5,831 nucleotides of DNA, from contig JAGBTR010000232.1 in assembly GCA_017631215.1 (NCBI GenBank), positions 1 through 5,831 of the forward strand. Reading direction: 5' to 3'. Below, one piece after another: positions 1 through 5,196 of this stretch. Made by a program: the position numbers and the translations under genes. The notes beneath the pieces were generated by a model, which ran no database searches, had not been told where the DNA came from, and saw nothing but the letters and a program-made list of their open reading frames with translations. Source of the DNA: Clostridia bacterium. GTDB lineage: Bacteria; Bacillota; Clostridia; Oscillospirales; CAG-272. The first letter of the stretch is position 1, and every line of letters begins with the position of its first letter.

Positions 1-1476
1 CTTGCGGCCTCGCGCCGTCAGGTCAAGCAGCAGAGCGCTCCGCCGTGTGAGCAGGGCGATCTTAAGCCGTTGACCGATCTGCTTTCTTACACGCTGACAG
101 GGGCGCAAGCACGTGCCATCGAGGAGATCCGCGCGGATATGGCGCGATCAGTGCCGATGAGCCGAATGATCGTTGGTGACGTCGGTTGCGGTAAGACGAT
201 ATGCGCGGCGGCGGCGATGCTGTTTGCCGTTCAGAGCGGACGGCAGGCGGCGCTTATGGCACCCACCGAGATTCTCGCACGCCAGCACGCAACTGAGCTG
301 ACCGAGCTGTTTGGACGGCTGGGCATTCGGTGCGAGCTGCTCGTCGGTGCGACACCTGCCGCGAAAAAGCGAAAGATCAAGGCCGCCCTTGCGGCTGAGG
401 ATGTGAGCGAGCGGCTGGATATCGTCATCGGCACGCAGGCGTTGCTCAGCGAGGGCGTGGAGTTTGCCGCGCCAGGGCTTGTTGTTACGGATGAACAGCA
501 CCGATTCGGCGTGGGACAGCGTGCGACGCTGTCGGAAAAGAGCGGCTTTACGCATCTGCTCGTGATGAGCGCGACGCCTATCCCGCGGTCGCTGGCGTTG
601 TGCCTTTACGGTGATTTGGACATTTCTCATATCGACGAGATGCCGCCCGGGCGGCAGGTGGTCGACACCTTCGTGGTGGATGACAGCTATCGCGCACGGC
701 TGGACGGCTTCATCGAGCGGCAGGTGAGCGAGGGCGGGCAGGTGTATATCGTATGTCCTGCCATTGAGCAATCGGACGACGAGGAGGAGGGCGACCTGCC
801 GATGAGCGCCGTCTCGCTGGACGGCACGGCGGTGTGGGAGGAGAGACGGGAGACCGTCCCGCTCAAGTCCACACTCGCCTATGCCGAGGAGCTTGCCGAG
901 CGGCTTCCGCACGTGAGTGTGGCGTGTCTGCACGGCAAAATGAAGCCGAGTGAAAAGGACGCGATCATGCAGCGCTTCGTCAGCGGCGAGGTGCAGGTGC
1001 TGGTGTCTACCACCGTCATTGAGGTGGGTGTCAACGTGCCCAGCGCCACGCTGATGATCGTAGAGAACGCCGAGCGCTTTGGCTTGTCCCAGCTTCACCA
1101 GCTACGCGGTCGTGTCGGTCGTGGTAAGCGCAAAAGCTATTGCGTGCTGGTCAAGGGGGGAGCGCATTGCGGTGAGACTGCCGAGCGACGGCTCGAGACG
1201 ATGCGGCGTGAGCACGACGGACTTGCCATCGCGCGGCAGGACCTGCTTTTGCGCGGTCCCGGAGATTTTCTGCGCGGCTCGAGTGAGGGGAGCATCCGCC
1301 AGAGCGGCGGTCTGCATCTCCGTCTGGCCGACCAGTGCGAGGACAGCGACTTTATGCAAACGGCGTTTGATGACGCACGCGACATTCTGCAGCGCGATCC
1401 ACAGCTGGACGCGCACGAGGGGCTTCGCTTGCGTATGGAGTCCATGTTCCACCTGGACGTGGGCGTTTTGAACTGA
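1..1476 (+). CDS. recG: ATP-dependent DNA helicase RecG, C-terminal part (5' end outside window)
   Basis: RecG remodels stalled replication forks and Holliday junctions as a monomeric superfamily 2 helicase in the cytoplasm. The reading frame is open from base 1, so the N-terminal wedge domain lies off the left edge; a TTG at base 70 is internal, not the start. Counting codons from base 1, the helicase motifs run in the expected order: Walker A GDVGCGKT at 59-66, APTEILARQH shortly after, DEQH box with RFG at 164-170, SATPIPR at 190-196, motif V STTVIEVGVNVP from 336, motif VI QLRGRVGRG at 367-375, then the RecG C-terminal segment beginning RGPGDF. Walker A has Cys where many RecG proteins have Ser. 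The usual compact GTRQSG stretch after RGPGDF is replaced by a slightly longer LRGSSEGSIRQSG, which may be a lineage variant. It ends at TGA 1474-1476, directly before a hairpin terminator, and converges with the - strand genes. Family assignment is certain. Confidence 0.97.
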   Translation, partial: LAASRRQVKQQSAPPCEQGDLKPLTDLLSYTLTGAQARAIEEIRADMARSVPMSRMIVGDVGCGKTICAAAAMLFAVQSGRQAALMAPTEILARQHATELTELFGRLGIRCELLVGATPAAKKRKIKAALAAEDVSERLDIVIGTQALLSEGVEFAAPGLVVTDEQHRFGVGQRATLSEKSGFTHLLVMSATPIPRSLALCLYGDLDISHIDEMPPGRQVVDTFVVDDSYRARLDGFIERQVSEGGQVYIVCPAIEQSDDEEEGDLPMSAVSLDGTAVWEERRETVPLKSTLAYAEELAERLPHVSVACLHGKMKPSEKDAIMQRFVSGEVQVLVSTTVIEVGVNVPSATLMIVENAERFGLSQLHQLRGRVGRGKRKSYCVLVKGGAHCGETAERRLETMRREHDGLAIARQDLLLRGPGDFLRGSSEGSIRQSGGLHLRLADQCEDSDFMQTAFDDARDILQRDPQLDAHEGLRLRMESMFHLDVGVLN

Positions 1477-1478
1477 AC

Positions 1479-1514
1479 AAAAGGCTACCGAGGGGCATCC
1501 CCACGGTAGCCTTT
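1479..1514. terminator. Bidirectional intrinsic terminator shared by recG and the convergent small-protein operon
   Basis: A perfect 11-bp inverted repeat (AAAGGCTACCG at 1480-1490, CGGTAGCCTTT at 1504-1514) encloses a second, inner GGGG/CCCC stem (1492-1495 and 1499-1502) separated by a single A-A mismatch, with a CAT loop. On the - strand the stem is followed by TTTTGTT. On the + strand it is followed by a weaker T-rich CTTTGCTTATT. It fits exactly between the recG stop (1474-1476) and the stop of the 90-codon gene on the other strand (1517-1519), so it most likely ends transcription from both sides. The structure is seen directly; termination is inferred. Confidence 0.85.
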
Positions 1515-1516
1515 GC

Positions 1517-1789
1517 TTATTCGTGCGCACGCATCCGCCGTTTGCAAAGGGGCAGACGGCAAAGGCAGGAGCGCACGAACAGAATGAGCAGTGTCAGCGC
1601 GGATGCGATCGCGATCATACGCCAAAGCGGCGTGCGACAGCGATGGCTCATCCGAAGAGAGACGATGGGGGCAGCGTTGGATTTGTCCCGATAAATGCCG
1701 CATTCGTAGTGGAAGGCTTTGCGCACCTCGGGGCGCGTCAAGGCGTCCTTCATTTGGCGGCAGGATTGTTGTAGTGCGTATTTCATCAT
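1517..1789 (-). CDS. Small uncharacterised protein with one C-terminal membrane segment
   Basis: I do not recognise this 90-residue protein. Evidence that it is a gene: an AAAGGAG ribosome site (1793-1799) just upstream, a membrane-like hydrophobic stretch, and a TAA stop (1517-1519) placed immediately before a strong terminator. Residues 1-57 are polar and basic with scattered Cys (10, 30, 51). Residues about 58-72 (MIAIASALTLLILFV) form one transmembrane helix, followed by a short Cys/Arg-rich tail (RSCLCRLPLCKRRMR), so the topology resembles a tail-anchored or single-pass protein. There are two adjacent in-frame ATGs. The first leaves only 3 bases after the ribosome site and the second leaves 6, so translation may really begin at base 1786, giving 89 residues. 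It is the last gene of the probable DHHW/lipoprotein operon, 61 bases after the lipoprotein stop. Function unknown. Confidence 0.68.
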   Translation of the reverse strand: MMKYALQQSCRQMKDALTRPEVRKAFHYECGIYRDKSNAAPIVSLRMSHRCRTPLWRMIAIASALTLLILFVRSCLCRLPLCKRRMRAHE

Positions 1790-1792
1790 TGG

Positions 1793-1799
1793 CTCCTTT
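1793..1799 (-). promoter_or_regulatory. Shine-Dalgarno site of the 90-codon gene
   Basis: The - strand reads AAAGGAG followed by CCA and then two consecutive ATG codons. The spacing (3 bases to the first ATG, 6 to the second) favours the second ATG as the working start. This site is the main evidence that the small open frame is a gene. Confidence 0.75.
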
Positions 1800-1830
1800 C
1801 GGCAGAGAGTTGGTATTAGTCTGTCCGAAA
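1797..1830 (-). other. Possible hairpin overlapping the ribosome site of the small gene
   Basis: Inverted repeat TTTCGG/CCGAAA (1797-1802 and 1825-1830), extended by CAGA/TCTG (1803-1806 and 1820-1823) with one bulged base at 1824 and a 13-base loop. On the - strand transcript the 3' arm includes the first AAA of the AAAGGAG site, so folding could dampen initiation on the 90-codon gene. There is no T-run after it, so it is unlikely to be a terminator. It may be coincidental. Confidence 0.35.
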
Positions 1831-1850
1831 GAGAGCTCGTCTATACGGAT

Positions 1851-2708
1851 TTACTCGACAAGACAGCCGTCGGCGATGTTGATGGTACCGTCGCAATTGA
1901 CCGTCTTACCAAGCGCTTCGACCGTGATGCTACCGCCACTGACCTCGATGGCTTGGCTTGCCTGCAGGGCGTCGTCCTCGGCGTGGATTTCAATCGTGCC
2001 GCCGCTGACGGTCAGCACGCCGCGACCGACCTCGGTGGCATCCGTCTTGATGCCGTCGGCACAGCGCGTGATGAGAATGTCGCCGCCCGAGATCGTGACG
2101 CTGTCGTTGCCCTTGAGGGCGTTTTTGACGGCGGTGATCTCAAAGCGACCGCCCTTGATCTTGAGGTCGTTCTTGGTACCGATGCCGTTGTTATAGTTGG
2201 CGTTGACGATCAGCGTGCCGTTGCCCTCGAACGAGATATCCTCAGAGGAGTAGAGGCAGGCGTTGGGCTTGGTGTCTACGCCGTTGAAGACGTAATTCTT
2301 GGCATCGGTCAGCGTGTTGGTCGTGCCGTCCTTGAGAACGACGGTGACCTTATCGGCACTCTCGATATAAATGGGCGCCGTGGTCGTGCTGGTGGCGGTC
2401 AGACCGTCCAGAATCAGCGTGACCTTGACGGTCTTGGCAACACGGACACGGATCTGACCATCGTCCAGCGTGCCGCGAAGCACGTAGGTGCCGGGCTTGG
2501 TCAGCAGCGTGATATTTCCCTCGCGCGTTACGCCCGCGGCATCGGGAGCGGTATAGCTCGCGCCGTCAAAGACAAGCTCCCACTCGCTCGCGGTCGGGGT
2601 GGTGGGCGTGGCATCGGGATCGGTCGGCGTGTCGGGCGTGCCGCTACAAGCGACGGCGCACAGCATCATAGCCAGTACAAGACAGAGAAGGGAAATGATA
2701 CGTTTCAT
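1851..2708 (-). CDS. Carbohydrate-binding lipoprotein of the Cthe_2159 (parallel beta-helix) type
   Basis: This 285-residue surface lipoprotein probably binds polysaccharide outside the membrane. Residues 1-20 are a signal peptide (MKR, hydrophobic core, lipobox AVAC) with Cys21 as the predicted lipidated residue. Residues 22-41 are a Pro/Thr/Asp linker. The rest resembles Cthe_2159-type domains, whose founding Clostridium thermocellum member is a right-handed beta-helix binding cellulose and acidic sugars with calcium. Visible signs are repeated rungs of the form xxIxGGxxxI (around residues 183-191, 205-213, 233-241, 255-263) alternating with Asp/Asn-rich turns (GIGTKND, ADGIKTD, EDDALQAS). 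It is shorter than many relatives, ending soon after NCDGTINIADG. The start is fixed by AAAGGAG at 2718-2724, 9 bases before ATG. It follows the DHHW gene by 27 bases, so the two are probably cotranscribed. No catalytic residues can be assigned. Confidence 0.88.
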   Translation of the reverse strand: MKRIISLLCLVLAMMLCAVACSGTPDTPTDPDATPTTPTASEWELVFDGASYTAPDAAGVTREGNITLLTKPGTYVLRGTLDDGQIRVRVAKTVKVTLILDGLTATSTTTAPIYIESADKVTVVLKDGTTNTLTDAKNYVFNGVDTKPNACLYSSEDISFEGNGTLIVNANYNNGIGTKNDLKIKGGRFEITAVKNALKGNDSVTISGGDILITRCADGIKTDATEVGRGVLTVSGGTIEIHAEDDALQASQAIEVSGGSITVEALGKTVNCDGTINIADGCLVE

Positions 2709-2735
2709 AATTCAAGTCTCCTTTCAAGACCGTAT

Positions 2736-3989
2736 TCATTGGCCCAGCCCCAGCATCAGGATGCGGAGCGAGGACGAATCACACAGCGTGTCGATGCCGT
2801 AGAGCAGCAGCACGCGGTCGGGCGCGTATTCTGTGATCAGTGCAGATACTGTACCGCTTGCCGTTTTGAAGGTGCGGGGGTCAAGCAGGATCAGATCGAA
2901 GTGTCGTGCGAGAAAAGGGGAAAGCGATTGAGCGTAGCTGTCCTTGATCAAAAAGAGGGTTGGACGCTCTGTGGCGGTGGTGGAACGGATACGGATGTGC
3001 GTGTTGGTACCGCCCAGAAATACGCTGTATTTGTCGTGCGTGGCAAGGGCGTCCCTATCGTATAGCCCCTCGATGGAGCGGACGGCTTTTCCGCCCTCTA
3101 TGATCTCGGTGACAAAGTCCCCGTCACCCTCGTAGCGAAGGAGCGACAGCGTTTCGGCAGGTGTCCAGCGCATACCGGCCGAGGCGTAGGTCGTGCCAAA
3201 AAAGGCTTGGCTGACCGTTTCCTCGGTAAAGTCGCTGAGCGGATAGGGCACGTACCCCAGCGTGTCGGCAAGCGCGAGGTAAGCCTCATAAGCACCGCGC
3301 GGCGTCCAGTGGTGGTCGGTTTTGAACCAGACCGACTCACCCGCCTCGGCACTTGCACGGAGCGGCTCGGTCAGCGACTGATATGTCACGCCCTGTGCGG
3401 TGCATTCCTCTTGCAGGCGCTCCCAGACCGCCGTTGCGTCTGACTTGGGATAGAGGGGAGGGAGCTTTGCTGCGTTGACGTCGACCGAACGCGGCACGAC
3501 GGCCACGTCAAAGGGGATGCCGCACTCGGTCAGCGCGTTGGAAAAACGGCGGATGGCGGTCACGTTCTGTGCCAGCGCCGTGTAGGTCGCTTCGCTGATA
3601 TTGGCTCGCTTGATGAGATAACCGTCCTGACCGTACAGAACGCCGTTGTTTTCTTGCTTGAATAGTGCCAGCTCAGCACCGGCCTTGGCGGCAACGAAGG
3701 TGGCACGGAGAGGGAACTGATCCGCGCAGAAGTCGCTCAGCCCGCGGGTCAGCGAGCCGTCGATCAGCGCGTCAAGCGAGGGCTCGGGCAAGGTGGCAAG
3801 CATTCGGTTTTCCTCGGGAGAAAATTCCTCGTGGGGTAAAAAGCAAAGACCAAGTCCGAGCGAGACGAGCAACAGCGCGGATAGGATGATAAGGGAAAGA
3901 TGCGCGGGGCGCGTGCGGCAAGTCAGCCTTGCCTCCAGTGACCGATAGTGCGCTGCGGCACGGTCGGCTTCGTTTTCTTTTCTTGGCAT
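2736..3989 (-). CDS. DHHW-family membrane-anchored SGNH-like protein
   Basis: A 417-residue protein with a cytoplasmic basic N-terminus, one signal-anchor helix at about residues 31-51, and a large extracellular domain. The family-naming motif TDHHW is at 224-228, and a downstream KDSY at 349-352 supplies the probable nucleophile Ser351. Other family-like segments are the NRML stretch at 61-64, the ADQFPLR stretch at 89-95, the GGTNTH stretch at 326-331 and the C-terminal DRVLLLYG strand at 391-398. By relation to AlgJ/AlgX-like proteins the Asp-His and Ser would act in acetyl transfer to or from an extracellular glycan. In many Firmicutes such proteins sit beside an MBOAT membrane acyltransferase; none is visible here. 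The ribosome site is weak (GGCGGA, about 7 bases before ATG), unlike the strong sites of its neighbours. It begins a probable operon with the lipoprotein gene. Family call is firm; activity and substrate are inferred. Confidence 0.92.
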   Translation of the reverse strand: MPRKENEADRAAAHYRSLEARLTCRTRPAHLSLIILSALLLVSLGLGLCFLPHEEFSPEENRMLATLPEPSLDALIDGSLTRGLSDFCADQFPLRATFVAAKAGAELALFKQENNGVLYGQDGYLIKRANISEATYTALAQNVTAIRRFSNALTECGIPFDVAVVPRSVDVNAAKLPPLYPKSDATAVWERLQEECTAQGVTYQSLTEPLRASAEAGESVWFKTDHHWTPRGAYEAYLALADTLGYVPYPLSDFTEETVSQAFFGTTYASAGMRWTPAETLSLLRYEGDGDFVTEIIEGGKAVRSIEGLYDRDALATHDKYSVFLGGTNTHIRIRSTTATERPTLFLIKDSYAQSLSPFLARHFDLILLDPRTFKTASGTVSALITEYAPDRVLLLYGIDTLCDSSSLRILMLGLGQ

Positions 3990-4016
3990 TTGGGATTCCG
4001 CCTTTCTTGACTATGT

Positions 4017-4054
4017 AAAACGGGCAGAACGGTGCAAAACACCGTCCCGCCCGT
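4017..4054 (-). terminator. Intrinsic terminator of the VanY-like gene
   Basis: On the - strand, 15-base arms at 4040-4054 and 4020-4034 pair along their whole length (13 Watson-Crick and 2 G-U pairs) around a TTTTG loop, and the stem runs into a short TTTTACA tract. It starts 6 bases after the VanY-like stop codon (4061-4063). The + strand side has no T-run, so it acts for - strand transcripts. Only 27-30 bases separate it from the DHHW start codon at 3989. Confidence 0.85.
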
Positions 4055-4060
4055 AATCAG

Positions 4061-5065
4061 TCAGGAACGCTTGACGGTGACGATAAAGCCGCCCTCGTTG
4101 TCTCCCGAGACGGTATACGTCGCATCGGTGGGGACGGGAACAGCCGTTTCCGTTCCGACGGCGGCGACATAGTAGATCTCATAGGTGGCATTGTCCTCGG
4201 TCGTGACGCTCAGCGGCGCGTCCTTGGTGTAGGCGCGAAGCGAGGTCAGATATTCCTCAAGACACAGATTGCCCGTCTTCATCGCATAGGCGTGTGCTGC
4301 TCCAACATAACGGAAGCACTCCTCGTAGTTGCTCACACCCGTGACGGATGCCTTATCCGCAGGATAGCGGACGATGAATCCGTATTTGTGGCAGTTCTGA
4401 TAGATCCAATCGTAGGGGGCAACGTTCTTGACCTCGTTGCCGCCATTGACGTTCAGCGTGCAGAGCAGACCCGTGTGGTGATCACTGTAGCCTGCCTTGG
4501 TCGAGCTGTTTTTGGCGGCCTGCTGCTCGTAGGAGCGGTAGGCGTCTGCCACGACGATGGCGTTACCCAGCCCCGACTGCTCACTGAAGGCGGTCAGCAT
4601 TTTGTTCATCGCTTGGTAAGCCGTGCGATCCATCAGCAGCTGCGCGCTGACGGGAGAAAAATACTTGCTGTAGGTCTGCGAGTTGATCAGCTCCTGGTAG
4701 ATGTTGACCATATGACCATTGTTTGCGGGGAAGGTATAGACGTGCGACGCGTTGACCAGCACCAGCGGACCCTCGTGGATCGCGGCGGTCGAGCAGGGCA
4801 AGGTGGTGAACAGCGGCACCTCGGGCTCTTGAGGCTCCTCGGGAAGCTCGGGCTCATCGGGGATATCATCGGGCTGCTCCACCGGGGGCGTATCGGGCTC
4901 GTCGGGGGTGCGGTCAGCAATGGCATTGACGATATTGGTGATGAGCAGAGTGACAAAGGTGAGTACCAAAAGTCCAAACACGAGGCAGATCGCCATCAGG
5001 ATTTGTGTCTTGCGGCGTTCGCGCTGCTCGCGAGCGGGGATGGCAGAGTGATTTTGATTGTTCAT
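4061..5065 (-). CDS. Membrane-anchored VanY-fold (D-Ala-D-Ala carboxypeptidase-like) protein with altered zinc site
   Basis: 334 residues. Layout: cytoplasmic basic segment 1-21, one membrane helix about 22-46, an extracellular Pro/Glu/Asp-rich linker about 52-84, a VanY-like domain about 90-275, and a small beta-rich C-terminal extension 276-334. VanY enzymes trim the terminal D-Ala of peptidoglycan stem peptides using zinc held by SxHxxGxAxD and ExxH. Fold landmarks are present: DAYRSYEQQ at 174-182, GYSDHHTG at 192-199, YGFIVRYP at 228-235 and FRYVG at 251-255. The second zinc ligand, Asp in LAVDL, is Thr203 (LLCTL), and the final ligand, His of the EPWHFRYVG type, is Cys250 (NYEECFRYVG). 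It is therefore probably not a normal carboxypeptidase and may bind peptidoglycan only. I chose the ATG at 5063-5065 because AAAGGAG lies 8 bases upstream; an in-frame upstream ATG (5117-5119) sits inside a hairpin and lacks such a site. The 118-base gap from pnp suggests an independent or partly coupled unit. Confidence 0.9.
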   Translation of the reverse strand: MNNQNHSAIPAREQRERRKTQILMAICLVFGLLVLTFVTLLITNIVNAIADRTPDEPDTPPVEQPDDIPDEPELPEEPQEPEVPLFTTLPCSTAAIHEGPLVLVNASHVYTFPANNGHMVNIYQELINSQTYSKYFSPVSAQLLMDRTAYQAMNKMLTAFSEQSGLGNAIVVADAYRSYEQQAAKNSSTKAGYSDHHTGLLCTLNVNGGNEVKNVAPYDWIYQNCHKYGFIVRYPADKASVTGVSNYEECFRYVGAAHAYAMKTGNLCLEEYLTSLRAYTKDAPLSVTTEDNATYEIYYVAAVGTETAVPVPTDATYTVSGDNEGGFIVTVKRS

Positions 5066-5073
5066 AAGCGGTA

Positions 5074-5080
5074 CTCCTTT
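5074..5080 (-). promoter_or_regulatory. Shine-Dalgarno site deciding the VanY-like start
   Basis: AAAGGAG on the - strand, 8 bases before the ATG at 5063-5065 (MNNQNH...). It argues against the longer reading beginning at 5119, which would add 18 residues encoded across this site and half of a stable hairpin. Confidence 0.85.
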
Positions 5081-5094
5081 CAAAAAGCAAGCAA

Positions 5095-5140
5095 GGGGAA
5101 GGTCTTTTTGTATACACAATGTAACAAAGAGGCCTTCCCC
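5095..5140. other. Long hairpin between pnp and the VanY-like gene (possible pnp terminator)
   Basis: 17-base arms at 5095-5111 and 5124-5140 with a 12-base loop that can add three more pairs. The outer 8 bp (GGGGAAGG/CCTTCCCC) are perfect. In - strand RNA, the direction of pnp transcription, the arms contain two C-A mismatches. The structure is followed by TTGCTTGCTTTTTG, a delayed T-rich stretch, so it may be an imperfect terminator or attenuator for pnp read-through, or a processing hairpin. Read as + strand RNA the same two positions are G-U wobbles and the stem is continuous. Confidence 0.6.
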
Positions 5141-5157
5141 AAACGCTATGTCATAAA

Positions 5158-5187
5158 TTTATGCTATTTTGATGGGGGACGCATCAA
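5158..5187 (-). promoter_or_regulatory. Weak candidate promoter for the VanY-like gene
   Basis: On the - strand, TTGATG (5182-5187) and CATAAA (5158-5163) are 18 bases apart, each matching four of six bases of the sigma-70-type consensus. They lie in the only AT-rich part of the pnp-vanY-like gap. If used, transcripts would start before the hairpin at 5095-5140, which would then act as a leader attenuator. Weak support only. Confidence 0.22.
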
Positions 5188-5196
5188 AGTGCGTCC
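5177..5196 (-). other. Hairpin with the pnp stop codon in its loop
   Basis: GGACGCA (5177-5183) and TGCGTCC (5190-5196) form a 7-bp perfect stem; on the - strand the loop is CTTTGA, which contains the pnp TGA stop (5184-5186). It is followed by CCCATC and not a T-run, so it is not a standard terminator. A competing repeat, TTTGATG (5168-5174) with CATCAAA (5182-5188), shares bases with it, so only one of the two stems can form at a time. It could protect the mRNA 3' end or be coincidental. Confidence 0.45.

Noticed and set aside
148..1098. A 316-codon open frame on the - strand opposite recG.
   Set aside because: Arg/His/Leu-rich shadow composition with no family features, while the + strand frame carries every RecG helicase motif.
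1719..3065. A 448-codon open frame on the + strand, antisense to the lipoprotein and DHHW genes.
   Set aside because: It is repetitive Gly/Asp/Arg/Val-rich sequence mirroring the beta-helix gene, has no ribosome site or recognisable domain, and the - strand frames have signal peptides, ribosome sites and family motifs. It is a by-product of GC-rich coding.
4795..4915. Repetitive CGGGCTC-like stretch that might be a tandem repeat or regulatory array.
   Set aside because: It simply encodes the Pro/Glu/Asp-rich linker of the VanY-like protein; repeat units are irregular and in frame.
5066..5119. An 18-residue N-terminal extension of the VanY-like protein starting at the upstream ATG (5117-5119).
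   Set aside because: That ATG lies in the loop region of the 5095-5140 hairpin with no ribosome site, whereas the ATG at 5063-5065 has AAAGGAG 8 bases upstream and yields a normal signal-anchor N-terminus.
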